64,000 nucleotides of DNA from Segatella copri (GTDB lineage: Bacteria; Bacteroidota; Bacteroidia; Bacteroidales; Bacteroidaceae), in contig NZ_CP156891.1 of assembly GCF_019249795.2 (NCBI RefSeq), forward strand, positions 1,754,001 through 1,818,000. Direction: 5' to 3'. How positions within the stretch are numbered: the first letter of the stretch is position 1; the number at the start of each line of letters is the position of its first letter. Below, in pieces: positions 8,862 to 20,215 of the stretch. Position numbers and translations under genes: made by a program. The notes beneath the pieces were generated by a model. The model saw only the letters and a program-made list of their open reading frames with translations, made no database searches and had not been told where the DNA came from.

Positions 8862-9977
8862 CTAATTCAGCCACAGCTTCATCAGTTGGTCATCAATATA
8901 GTACGTACCCAACGAAGTAGATACCAGATGATACTCCAGCAATTTCTTGATGGCAGACTGAACGCTGCTGGCAGAGCGTAGATTATGCCGTTTTACAAAA
9001 ACAGTGGAAGTAATCTGCTTGGCAATGCCATCCTTGGCTATCGCATAGAGCAATTCCTTCTGAGGGAGCGTGAGACGCGACAAGATTTCACTAAACTTAC
9101 GGTCGTTGTCCAATATCATCATGTGGATGATGGCTTCCGCCATCGCCTTGTCAGCCTTGCCCTTTACATCCGTCTGGTTGAAAGCTTCATGAAACACCTT
9201 CTGCATATAATACGTATTTCCTCCGAACGTATCATAGACATCACGCACAGCCTCTTCCTCCACGTCCTTCCCAAACCTGGCAAACAAACTTTTCGCAAAT
9301 TCCAAATACTTATCGTATGGTATCACCTCCAAGTTCATCATGTCGGCACTATTGTAGAATGGATGCGCCTTTTCGGAGAACATCTTCGTAATGAGATGGC
9401 GCTCGCTACCAGAGAATATGAAGTTGGCATTGCTGCACTTCTGCACATAAGTGCGTAAGATTGCTTCCATGTTCTTCTCTGGATAATAGCCAATCTGCTG
9501 GAACTCGTCTATCGCCACGATACATTTCTTGTCGGCATGCTCCAAACAGGCAAATATCTCATCCAGGGTATAGAGCGGATTGGAGATATCACCTAGCGAA
9601 AGGTTAAAGGTCGGCGTGTTCGAGATGGGGTCATAGCCGAAACACCCATTGATAGATTTCAATGTGCTGACCACCATCTTAAGCATCTTCTGACTGCGAT
9701 GAGCCGCCTGTTCGAAAACAGCCTTACCTAGTTCGAAGGCAAACTCCTGGATGCTCGAAGTACGGAGTATGTCGATGGAAATGGCGATAAAATCATTCTT
9801 GACCATCGGCGAGTCGAGACAAAAGTCGATAAGCTTACTTTTGCCCACACGCCGTGCAGCCATCAACACAATATTTTCACCCGAAGTTACCTTTCGGATG
9901 ATTTTCTCTGCCTCTACGTCTCTGTCGCAGAAGTACTCTGGCTTAATCTTGCCTGTGATAATAAAAGGATTCTCCAT
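8862..9977 (-). CDS. AAA-type ATPase with C-terminal winged-helix region
   Basis: This 371-residue cytoplasmic protein looks like the archaeal-type/DUF234-like ATPases found in many copies in Prevotella and Bacteroides genomes. Walker A is AARRVGKSKL (about residue 40), Walker B is KCIVAIDEFQQIGY (about residue 150), and a sensor-like FIFSGSERHLI follows. The last 80 residues (LPQKELLYAIAKDGIAKQI, then SSVQSAIKKLLEYHLVS) read as a winged helix. Its role is unknown; a link to mobile or defence functions has been suspected for the wider family. It interrupts the series of glycoside hydrolases, has its own promoter (10012-10043) and is bracketed by 43-bp hairpin repeats. Confidence 0.8.
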   Translation of the reverse strand: MENPFIITGKIKPEYFCDRDVEAEKIIRKVTSGENIVLMAARRVGKSKLIDFCLDSPMVKNDFIAISIDILRTSSIQEFAFELGKAVFEQAAHRSQKMLKMVVSTLKSINGCFGYDPISNTPTFNLSLGDISNPLYTLDEIFACLEHADKKCIVAIDEFQQIGYYPEKNMEAILRTYVQKCSNANFIFSGSERHLITKMFSEKAHPFYNSADMMNLEVIPYDKYLEFAKSLFARFGKDVEEEAVRDVYDTFGGNTYYMQKVFHEAFNQTDVKGKADKAMAEAIIHMMILDNDRKFSEILSRLTLPQKELLYAIAKDGIAKQITSTVFVKRHNLRSASSVQSAIKKLLEYHLVSTSLGTYYIDDQLMKLWLN

Positions 9978-10011
9978 ACTCTTTACCTAACTAAATCATT
10001 GGTTATGGCGG

Positions 10012-10043
10012 CAAAGATAATAAGATTTCTCGAATTATGCAAA
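10012..10043 (-). promoter_or_regulatory. Bacteroidota-type promoter of the ATPase gene
   Basis: On the minus strand TTTG (10040-10043), a 20-nt spacer and TATCTTTG (10012-10019) match the -33/-7 consensus exactly. The ATG follows 34 nt later. Confidence 0.65.
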
Positions 10044-10086
10044 TTAAATTATGCAAATTGCATAATGCAAAACAAATAATTCGAGA
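10028..10086. promoter_or_regulatory. Nested palindromes at the ATPase promoter (candidate operator)
   Basis: A perfect 17-nt palindrome TTATGCAAATTGCATAA (10049-10065) lies next to the -33 box. Outer arms TCTCGAATTAT (10028-10038) and ATAATTCGAGA (10076-10086) are perfectly inverted. AATTATGCAAATT also repeats directly. This suggests a dimeric DNA-binding protein, possibly the ATPase itself through its winged helix. Confidence 0.5.
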
Positions 10087-10128
10087 TAAGCTGCGAAAAT
10101 ATATCAAAAAACATCAACTTTCGCAGAT
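10086..10128. repeat. 43-bp hairpin direct repeat, copy 2 (upstream side of AAA ATPase gene)
   Basis: Same orientation as copy 1 at 8812-8854, with one mismatch. It lies about 110 nt upstream of the ATPase start, just beyond the palindromic promoter region. Confidence 0.85.
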
Positions 10129-10138
10129 GATAAAACTA

Positions 10139-10181
10139 AACTTGTCGGAAAAGAACTTTTACGCACCTTTTCCGACAAGTT
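10139..10181 (-). terminator. Hairpin terminator of the GH2 gene at 10223
   Basis: Perfect arms AACTTGTCGGAAAAG and CTTTTCCGACAAGTT enclose a 13-nt loop, 42 nt after the stop codon of the minus-strand GH2 gene. Confidence 0.7.
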
Positions 10182-10222
10182 ATTAATTTACCTCAAAACG
10201 GCATCCCCAAATACCTGATGCC

Positions 10223-13510
<3,288 letters not shown>

Positions 13511-13547
13511 TTAAACAGTTTACCAGTTTATCGTTTTTGTCCATACA

Positions 13548-13577
13548 ATAAAGACGCCCCACCCCATTTTTTGTAAC
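13548..13577 (-). promoter_or_regulatory. PUL promoter element B (upstream of GH2 at 10223)
   Basis: On the minus strand GTTACAAAA and GTCTTTAT are 22 nt apart, start to start. The GH2 ATG follows about 50 nt later. Confidence 0.65.
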
Positions 13578-13703
13578 TGAAAAAGAGTACTTTTTAGATT
13601 TACCGTCACGCGCACACGTAACAATGTTTTTTCACGAAAAATTACGCTAAAAACTGCCGAATAGCTTAAAATGAGCTATTTATGAGTCTTTCACCTCAAT
13701 AGA

Positions 13704-13715
13704 GGTAATGATTTG
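13704..13715. other. Candidate attachment core, left
   Basis: GGTAATGATTTG is identical to 23848-23859, which lies beyond the integrase gene. If both are att cores, the element spans about 10.15 kb and includes the peptide-GLPGLI-TonB unit. A 12-nt match in A/T-rich DNA can arise by chance. Confidence 0.3.
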
Positions 13716-13968
13716 GCAACAGTCCTAAATTCTGCTATCTGCATACGTTTGCTGCCTAACAACTCTTTTCGGCTGCAAAAATACAAAAAAATAATGAATC
13801 TAAGATTTTTAATTCCAAAAAAACATCAAACCGAAATACATGTTACAAAAGGCACCAGTTTCCTTACAAAATAGCAGCATAATGTTTAATCAGATTTAAT
13901 TTTGCCGTCAATAAGTTTAATTCAGTTTAAAATAACCATCAAAAAGTTCTATCAATCATTTTTTTTTG

Positions 13969-13976
13969 TACTTTTG
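13969..13976 (+). promoter_or_regulatory. -7 box of the peptide operon promoter
   Basis: TACTTTTG follows a T-rich tract and fits the Bacteroidota -7 consensus. The leader of about 55 nt contains a small GAGGT/ACCTC hairpin (13991-14004), and AAGGAG lies just before the ATG, which is an unusually good Shine-Dalgarno sequence for this phylum. Confidence 0.6.
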
Positions 13977-14037
13977 CAATCGAAAACAAAGAGGTTTATA
14001 CCTCCGCAACATGTATAACATTTAAAAAGGAGAAAAC

Positions 14038-14226
14038 ATGAAAAAGTTTTTGTTTTCTATGGCTTTGGCATTAGGTGCTATATGCATGCCAAGTCAAGCA
14101 AGTGCGGCTGAAGTATCTTCACCAGTAGTAAACAACATTAAGGCAACAACAACGTTCCAAGCAACTCCATCAAATGGTCCTGTCGTTATTATTACCAAAG
14201 ATGGAACAGTCATTATTGTTCTCTAA
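14038..14226 (+). CDS. Small secreted peptide (62 residues) encoded ahead of GLPGLI/TonB genes
   Basis: The peptide has a textbook signal sequence (MKKFLFSMALALGAICM to ASA, cleavage before AEV), leaving about 39 residues. The mature part has no Cys, is rich in Thr, Val, Pro and Asn, and ends in a strand-forming hydrophobic tail (GPVVIITKDGTVIIVL). It has its own promoter, a good Shine-Dalgarno sequence and a strong hairpin straight after the stop, so it should be made in excess over the downstream GLPGLI and TonB-dependent barrel genes. I recognise no family. It may be a substrate or ligand of the downstream barrel, a secreted signal or a toxin-like peptide; these are guesses. It lacks a double-glycine leader. 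Confidence 0.75.
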   Translation: MKKFLFSMALALGAICMPSQASAAEVSSPVVNNIKATTTFQATPSNGPVVIITKDGTVIIVL

Positions 14227-14268
14227 TGTCGTAGTCTATTGCTAATCAACAACGACTGCATATTACAT

Positions 14269-14302
14269 GAGTAGGCACTCTTTTTAATTGGAGTGCCTAC
14301 TC
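14269..14302 (+). terminator. Hairpin after the peptide gene (terminator/attenuator)
   Basis: Perfect 12-nt arms GAGTAGGCACTC and GAGTGCCTACTC with a 10-nt loop are followed by TTTAATATTTTC. It sits between the peptide and GLPGLI genes and probably cuts most transcripts, leaving partial read-through downstream. Confidence 0.75.
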
Positions 14303-14332
14303 TTTAATATTTTCTTTCTATTCTGTACAAAT

Positions 14333-15028
14333 ATGAAAAGGGTTATATTATTCACGCTTTCGTGCTTAGTCTCTTGTCTATTAGTCTCCGCACAAAAGAT
14401 AGGATTATCCATACATTATAATATGGTGATGCAAATTCCGAAGGAGGTCTATAGTATGAGTGATTTAAGTAAAAGACAAATGATTATAAATCAATTGTCC
14501 AATCAGCATAAAACTTATACTTTATTTACTAATGGCAACGAATGTGCATTTTCAACCACAGGCATAGATAACAATGTTATCAAACTTGAAGGAAGTGGCT
14601 CATACTATACAAATACAACAGATAATAAGGAAATAAGTATAAAAAGCATTGTAGATAAGACGTTTGTCGTTTTTTCTGATTCATTAAAAAATGAATGGGA
14701 TTTGTATTTTGATGAGACTATAGAAGTTTTAGGAAAGAAATGTACAAAGGCCGTATATAAGAAAAATCGTTCTGTAGTAGCATGGTTCTGTCAAGAAATA
14801 CCATCCCCCGTAGGACCTTGTGGATATATAGGGCTGCCAGGGGCAATACTCCGCTTGACGACATCAAGCGAAATTTATGAGGCAGAAAGTATTTTGCCTA
14901 TAAAAGGGCAAGTCAAGATAGAGTTACCAAGAGGAAAAATAATGCAAAAACCTGCTTTTGAAAAGTTACAGAAGAAAAAGATTGAAGAGTTGAAGGAAAG
15001 CGGCAATGACAATGTCATAGTTTTATAG
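14333..15028 (+). CDS. GLPGLI family secreted protein
   Basis: The start is set at the ATG at 14333 (MKRVILFTLSCLVSCLLVSAQ, signal peptide) because the upstream in-frame ATG at 14288 falls in the terminator hairpin. That gives 231 residues. The family hallmark GYIGLPGAILRL is present, preceded by EVLGKKCTKAVYKK and VAWFCQEIPSPVGPCG, which match the usual order in GLPGLI proteins (TIGR01200). The family has no established function and often sits beside TonB-dependent receptors, as here: the barrel gene starts 18 nt after this stop. It probably acts in the periplasm or at the outer membrane. The conserved Cys pair could form a disulfide. Confidence 0.88.
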   Translation: MKRVILFTLSCLVSCLLVSAQKIGLSIHYNMVMQIPKEVYSMSDLSKRQMIINQLSNQHKTYTLFTNGNECAFSTTGIDNNVIKLEGSGSYYTNTTDNKEISIKSIVDKTFVVFSDSLKNEWDLYFDETIEVLGKKCTKAVYKKNRSVVAWFCQEIPSPVGPCGYIGLPGAILRLTTSSEIYEAESILPIKGQVKIELPRGKIMQKPAFEKLQKKKIEELKESGNDNVIVL

Positions 15029-15046
15029 GATAAAACATAAGGATGT

Positions 15047-17659
15047 ATGGGACGTTTAAGAAGTTTACTGTTATGTATGCTAATCTGCATATGTAGATTT
15101 TCTATAGCACAGAATATATCGGGTATGGTTGTTGATGCACAAAATACAGCCATACCCTTTTGTACTGTTACATGTTCACAAGATAGTGCGGCACATTCCA
15201 TCGTTTCGTATGCAATATCAAAAGACGATGGTTCGTTCACTATCCAATCCAACAAGGCTTTGTCCTCATTTTGGTTGACAGCAAGATGTGTCGGATATAC
15301 TACACTGAGAGTACATTATAAAGAAGTGCCGGCAACCCCATTACACTTAATGATGAAAGACGACAGCTACACATTGTCTGAGGTAACAATAAAAGGTAGA
15401 AACTTAGGGGCGAAAATCAAGAATGACACAATTGAATTTAGTCCAGATGTGTTTAAAAACGGAAGTGAACAGAACATGAGCGATGTCATTAAAAAGTTGC
15501 CAGGAATGACTGTTGATGAGTCGGGAAATGTTTCCTACCAAGGGAAAAAAATAGATAAGTTCTTGGTCAATGGCGAAGATGTGCTTTCTACAGGAGGACA
15601 TGCACTAAAAACTTTGTCTGCAGACTTTGCTTCTGGTGTGGAGCTACTGAACAATTACAATGACGGAAATGTAGGAAACTCTTTCAATTCAAAAGAGACA
15701 ACTGCACTGAACCTTATTAATAAAGACTTACACAACAAATGGGCAGGAAACTTTACAGAAGGGGGTGGTGTTAAGAACAAGTTTGACAGCAAGAACTCAG
15801 CTTTGAAGATGGACAAAAAAGTGTCTGCATCCATCATTGCAAATGCTAACAACACCAATGAGACAGTTTTCTCTATAATGGACTATCTCAATGCCAATGG
15901 CGGTCTTACAGGAGTAAAAACAACCAATGGATTTGCGCAACTGAGCCTTTCAAGTGCAGAAAGAAATGTCTTGATGCCAAGCAATGACGAATACAAAAGG
16001 ACTTCTGGTATCGGTAATGTCAACTTAACATTGAAACCGACTTCGCACTACAATGTCACGATAGGTGTCATCCACAATGAAATGGATGCAAAGTCTGCAT
16101 TGTCAACGGAACAACATGTAAAGGTGGCGCAGGAAGTTATACGTAAGTCAACAGAAGAGAATGGCAAGAAAAGAGGTAACTTTAGTTCATTTAACCTCAG
16201 TCAAAAATGGGATGTCAATCCATATGCAAGTTTGCGTTTCCAAACGAAGTTGGCATATAGCGACATGAGAAACAATATGTCTATCATGGATTATTATAAC
16301 AATAATTCCGATAGAAATGCAGACAATGACAAGAACAAAGGATTTAATGTATTACAACAGGTAAACTTAAATTCATTGATAGGCAAAGGCCTGCTTTATG
16401 GAAGTGTAGATTTCGCTTTTTCTAAATCAGAAAGAAACTTGGATGTTCTTTCCTCTTATGAACTGCCTAACGAATACAAACAGGCAGATGATTCTTACTA
16501 TATAGATAAAGATTTGAAGAAGCTAAATGTGGCAGGTGCTGTAGGCTATGTATTTCCTATTTTCCATAAAATCAACTTGAAATGGGAATTGTCTGGTCAG
16601 AACTCCGATTCATGGATAGACCAAAATGTAGATAGCGAACACTTGAACAGTCACAATTTCGGGATTTATGGAGGACTTATGAAGAACAAAGGTCTCTTTA
16701 GGTTTGATGCTGGTGTTAGATTTTCTGATTATGGGAATAGCACAAACATCAATGGACTAGTGACAAAGTCTGTAATCAAGTGGGAGCCATCCTTTGCAAC
16801 AGAATTACGTTTCAGTCAGCAACACTCTGTTGCATTTGGACTGAGTTACAAATATGTTCCAACCGATATTGAAGCACTATCGAGACTGTCTGTCATCAAT
16901 AGCTACGATGAGGTCACAGATGCTTCCTCATATTCAAGGTTGGGCAACAACGCCCTGAACATGAATATTGCTTATAAGTTGTATAGTTTGTATAGCAGAA
17001 CAATTATATTTATGTATTTGACTTATGAGAAGGCTGATAACACCGAAATGCTGAACTATCAGAATGACGGTTTATTACACAGCCAAAATTATATGGATGG
17101 AGGAAAAAAGGAAACCGTAAATGCAACTTTATATGCCAACAAAGGATTGGGCAACTTGCCTATTGATGCCAAACTGACCACAACATTTTTATGGAATCGA
17201 AACGAAATTGCATACAATTCCATTCCGTGTAAAATGTTGATAGGGAACTTAAAGACAGACTTAGGTTTCGTCTCACGCTTTAAGATTCCTTTCAATGTTG
17301 AGGTTGATGGCTTGTACAACAAGTTGACAAACAAAGTCACCGACTTAAACATTGATTCTAGTGACAAGGAATTTGGTGGAACTGCAAAGCTCATATTTGC
17401 GAAGAACAAGTTCGCCAGTTTTGTTACCGGCAAGTGGAACAAGATAGAGAATACAAGCGGAAGTAAGATATTGCGAGATATTGATTTTTCCATTTCCTAT
17501 AAAATCAAGAAATTCACATGCAAACTTTCTGGCACGAATATCTTTCACCTTAACGGAATCAATTGGTTAAAACAAAATGTTACACCAACTTACACATCCT
17601 ATGTTAGATACAAACAACATTCTGGAAATGTTATGCTATCTCTAACATGTCAATTGTAA
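15047..17659 (+). CDS. TonB-dependent outer-membrane beta-barrel protein (GLPGLI-linked)
   Basis: This 870-residue outer-membrane protein has a signal peptide (ends SIAQN), a carboxypeptidase-like regulatory domain (ISGMVVDAQNTAIPFCTVTC, about residues 25-110), a plug region (LSEVTIKGRNLGAKIKND, IKKLPGMTVDESGNVSYQGK) and a long barrel rich in alternating aromatic strands. The plug starts like the 'outer membrane beta-barrel family' rather than SusC: there is no SusC signature box and no STN domain. It follows the GLPGLI gene directly and ends before a stem-loop at 17667-17712. Possible roles are import, export or surface display of the small peptide or another ligand; this is not decidable here. 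The codons are more A/T-rich than those of the sugar genes. Confidence 0.88.
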   Translation: MGRLRSLLLCMLICICRFSIAQNISGMVVDAQNTAIPFCTVTCSQDSAAHSIVSYAISKDDGSFTIQSNKALSSFWLTARCVGYTTLRVHYKEVPATPLHLMMKDDSYTLSEVTIKGRNLGAKIKNDTIEFSPDVFKNGSEQNMSDVIKKLPGMTVDESGNVSYQGKKIDKFLVNGEDVLSTGGHALKTLSADFASGVELLNNYNDGNVGNSFNSKETTALNLINKDLHNKWAGNFTEGGGVKNKFDSKNSALKMDKKVSASIIANANNTNETVFSIMDYLNANGGLTGVKTTNGFAQLSLSSAERNVLMPSNDEYKRTSGIGNVNLTLKPTSHYNVTIGVIHNEMDAKSALSTEQHVKVAQEVIRKSTEENGKKRGNFSSFNLSQKWDVNPYASLRFQTKLAYSDMRNNMSIMDYYNNNSDRNADNDKNKGFNVLQQVNLNSLIGKGLLYGSVDFAFSKSERNLDVLSSYELPNEYKQADDSYYIDKDLKKLNVAGAVGYVFPIFHKINLKWELSGQNSDSWIDQNVDSEHLNSHNFGIYGGLMKNKGLFRFDAGVRFSDYGNSTNINGLVTKSVIKWEPSFATELRFSQQHSVAFGLSYKYVPTDIEALSRLSVINSYDEVTDASSYSRLGNNALNMNIAYKLYSLYSRTIIFMYLTYEKADNTEMLNYQNDGLLHSQNYMDGGKKETVNATLYANKGLGNLPIDAKLTTTFLWNRNEIAYNSIPCKMLIGNLKTDLGFVSRFKIPFNVEVDGLYNKLTNKVTDLNIDSSDKEFGGTAKLIFAKNKFASFVTGKWNKIENTSGSKILRDIDFSISYKIKKFTCKLSGTNIFHLNGINWLKQNVTPTYTSYVRYKQHSGNVMLSLTCQL

Positions 17660-17666
17660 AAGCAAC

Positions 17667-17712
17667 AACAAAGAGGCGGTTTACCCAAAAAAAGTAAGCT
17701 GCCTTCTTTGTT
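17667..17712. terminator. Stem-loop between the TonB-barrel and relaxase genes
   Basis: The arms AACAAAGAGGCGGTTTAC and GTAAGCTGCCTTCTTTGTT pair imperfectly around a poly-A loop. It lies between two convergent genes, so it can serve both. Confidence 0.6.
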
Positions 17713-17727
17713 CTTGCAAAAAGTATA

Positions 17728-19074
17728 TTAAAGTTTGAAACGACGCTGTGTTTTTAACCTTATATTATTCCACTGTTCCTTAAACCATTCAACCATAGTT
17801 TGTCTATTTATATACAAAAATAGTTGGTTCGGCTTGGTAGAATCAGAGAATACCTTAATTTCTGCATTCACTACATTGAACTTTCTTCTGTGCTCCTCGG
17901 AATAGAGTGAACCGCTAAAGTTGAGTGCCTTTCCTGTAAGAAGCACCTCAATTTGTTCAACGGTAAAGCCAACCCTCCTGCACAGGTCTTCCATTTGCAA
18001 GCGTGCCTCCAACATCGGGAACCAACGCTTGGCTTTGCGGATAATGTTGTTGAGCATCGTTACCTCCGTGGTGTGCTTGCTCTCCAAATTCGCGACCTCC
18101 GATTGGTGCTTACGCTGTATCTCGTCAAGCTGTTTGCTGTGGCTGTCCTCCATACGTTGCACCTTCTCATGGAGTTCGTCAATGTATTGCTCTCGGTTTG
18201 TCACAAGCTCGCACAACTTTCGGTTGTGTTGCTCCACCTCCTTCAATTTTCCACTACCTAAAAGAGAACCAATCTTCGACACAAAGGCTGTCTTGGCTTC
18301 CATCTTAGCAGCCTGTAGTTTCTCCGTGCTGATTTCACTCTTGGTTTGTTGTAGAAGTCGCTGTGCTTCCTCAATATCAGATTGCAGCAGCTTCATACAG
18401 TTTTGAAGTCTCTCGGTCTCTCGCTTGATGTTGCGATAATACTGTGCCGTGGTGGTATGCCTCGCATCTGATCCACGGACACCTCTCTTCAAGCCATACT
18501 TGCTCATAGCTTCAGCATAGCTGTCGTGATAGCCAATCATTTTGTCTCGGTTGAGCACATCATCGGCACACAGTCTCACGGCATTGGCTTTCTTGCGGTA
18601 TGTCCGCTTGCCTTCTTCCGCTGTCTTGTTCTTCGCCTTTCTCCGCTCGCCTGTTACTATCGGAACGATGGAGGCGTGGAGGTGCGGCGTGTGCTCATCC
18701 ATGTGGAGAACCACCGACACGACATTCTCCTTGCCGAATGTGTCCTGCAACCACTTCAAGCTGTCGTTGCACCAATCGTCAAGCTGACCATTGGCTGCGA
18801 TGTTCATCATGTCCTCGTGCGTTCCAGACAGCACGGTTCTAATCACCCTCACCTGGTCATTGGTTATCTTGCGCTTGATGCCTGCCGTCTTGATGCGGTG
18901 GGCGATGGCTTCGTCACGACCATACACACCGCTCGGCATCTTGACAAGCTCACGGTTGAGGTGAGTTCTCGTAGGGTCAGCGTTGTCGGGTATCACCTTG
19001 CGCTCTATGTGGTCTGACTCCCTTGCGTCAGAGCAGCCCTTTGCCTTCTTGAAATCCAAACTGAAATGTCCCAT
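17728..19074 (-). CDS. MobV-family relaxase (plasmid mobilization/recombination enzyme)
   Basis: The start is placed at the ATG at 19074 (MGHFSLDFKKAKG), giving 448 residues; an upstream in-frame ATG at 19146 would add an unlikely Arg/Cys-rich leader. The MobV/Pre motif with its metal-binding histidines, HMDEHTPHLHASIVPI, lies near residues 124-139, preceded by HLNRELV and the family helix DWCNDSLKWLQ. A long coiled coil (about residues 215-340) is followed by a C-terminal domain. The enzyme would nick oriT and pilot a strand into a recipient with help from a conjugative partner. It is the last gene of the minus-strand mobilization module, next to a hairpin-rich oriT candidate (19075-19264). 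Confidence 0.9.
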   Translation of the reverse strand: MGHFSLDFKKAKGCSDARESDHIERKVIPDNADPTRTHLNRELVKMPSGVYGRDEAIAHRIKTAGIKRKITNDQVRVIRTVLSGTHEDMMNIAANGQLDDWCNDSLKWLQDTFGKENVVSVVLHMDEHTPHLHASIVPIVTGERRKAKNKTAEEGKRTYRKKANAVRLCADDVLNRDKMIGYHDSYAEAMSKYGLKRGVRGSDARHTTTAQYYRNIKRETERLQNCMKLLQSDIEEAQRLLQQTKSEISTEKLQAAKMEAKTAFVSKIGSLLGSGKLKEVEQHNRKLCELVTNREQYIDELHEKVQRMEDSHSKQLDEIQRKHQSEVANLESKHTTEVTMLNNIIRKAKRWFPMLEARLQMEDLCRRVGFTVEQIEVLLTGKALNFSGSLYSEEHRRKFNVVNAEIKVFSDSTKPNQLFLYINRQTMVEWFKEQWNNIRLKTQRRFKL

Positions 19075-19264
19075 AATAAACTTGTTTTTGAGTTGTACAA
19101 ATCCGCTTGCCGCATTGCGCCCAGCGCATGGCTCACGGGGTTTCAAAAGGGGATGCCCCTTTGCTCAAATGGGTGTTTTTAGCGGTGGCGTGCCACTGCG
19201 TCAAGAAAACGCCCTATTGAGCTATGGCTTTTCCGTTCAGAATAGCCATTGGAGCAGGAACCGC
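19075..19264. other. Hairpin-rich gap, candidate origin of transfer (oriT)
   Basis: The 190-nt gap between relaxase and primase holds four inverted repeats: TGCGC/GCGCA (19116-19128), AAAGGGG/CCCCTTT (19146-19162), GTGGC/GCCAC (19185-19196) and ATGGCT/AGCCAT (19224-19249). MobV oriT sites usually lie just upstream of the mob gene. The nick site cannot be named. Confidence 0.45.
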
Positions 19265-20215
19265 CTACATGCCCAAGGCTGCGCCTTTCCTGCGAGGTGG
19301 AACAGTCTGCTTAACAGGCTGTACTTGGTGTACTGACTGTTTGGATTTCACTCCGCACAGATAGTCGTTCAAGTCGTTGTATTCACTGTACAAGTGGGAT
19401 GCGTCCCTCACACGGTAGCCGAGAGCAGTCTTGATGGCAAGTGTAGCCTTACGCCCTGCGTCATCGTTGTCGAGCAGACAACTGATGCGCTCGTAGCCAT
19501 GGAGTGCATCAATAGCCTTGTCCACGTTGCTTGTGGAGTTGAGTATCACATAGTCCTGTGCGTCCAATGACGGACAAGCAGGAAACTTCTCCAAGCGTAA
19601 CGAGAGAAAAGAAAGATAATCCATCATGCCCTCGAAAACATAGCAAGCGTATCTTGGCTCGCCTTGATGTCGGATATGGGTGATATCCTTGGGTGACATG
19701 CACCCCTTGAAGAATCGGTTACGCACCTCATAGCCACCCGACTTGTTCTTGAAGCCGATGGCAAAGTAGTTTTTATAGTTATGCGAGAAGTGGAGTTCCG
19801 CACATTCCTTTTGGGCAATGTGCAGATTAATCTTTCGCTCGCTCAGATAGCGCAGGAGTGCAGGATGGTTAAGTTCCCTCACTTCCAATCGCTCAAAACT
19901 CGGCTCGGTAGCTTGCTGAGTAAAAGAAAAGTCGGTCGGACGAACATGGGGAGTTTGCTTCTCCATCTTGTCCAAAAGATAAGGCAGGTTGTCGGATGCG
20001 TAAAGATAGGACACAAGGGTGATGATGTTGCCGCCCTTGCCCATGCCGAAATCGAACCAACTGTTCATCGTGGTGTTCACCTTGAAAGATGCCTCGCTCT
20101 CGTTTCTCAGCGGTGACTTGTACCAAAGGTTTGCGCCCTGCTGCTTGACAGGGCGGTGTCCCAAACTTTGCAGATAGTCTGCAATCTTGATTTGCTTTGC
20201 TTCTTGAATGTTCAT
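19265..20215 (-). CDS. Toprim-domain primase of the mobilizable element (zinc-finger cysteines lost)
   Basis: The protein has 316 residues. The N-terminal part follows the CHC2 primase fold (IKIADYLQSLGH, then YKSPLRNESEASFKV, WFDFGMGKGGNIITLV), but the zinc-binding Cys/His positions are replaced (Y, R, D and M stand where Cys or His is expected). The Toprim region follows: VFEGMMDYLSFLSL supplies the glutamate, ISCLLDNDDAGRKA the DxD pair. It would make primers for replication of the transferred strand or the excised circle. It lies between the helicase gene and the relaxase gene on the same strand. Loss of the zinc ligands does not disturb the frame, so it is probably a natural variant. Confidence 0.8.
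   Translation of the reverse strand: MNIQEAKQIKIADYLQSLGHRPVKQQGANLWYKSPLRNESEASFKVNTTMNSWFDFGMGKGGNIITLVSYLYASDNLPYLLDKMEKQTPHVRPTDFSFTQQATEPSFERLEVRELNHPALLRYLSERKINLHIAQKECAELHFSHNYKNYFAIGFKNKSGGYEVRNRFFKGCMSPKDITHIRHQGEPRYACYVFEGMMDYLSFLSLRLEKFPACPSLDAQDYVILNSTSNVDKAIDALHGYERISCLLDNDDAGRKATLAIKTALGYRVRDASHLYSEYNDLNDYLCGVKSKQSVHQVQPVKQTVPPRRKGAALGM

Noticed and set aside
14038..14226. Bacteroidetocin-like bacteriocin precursor
   Set aside because: There is no double-glycine leader, no Cys pair and a normal Sec signal peptide, so the known class does not fit.
17660..17727. att site between the TonB-barrel and relaxase genes
   Set aside because: No sequence of 10 nt or more shared with the region beyond the integrase was found by eye. 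The hairpin there is better explained as a terminator.
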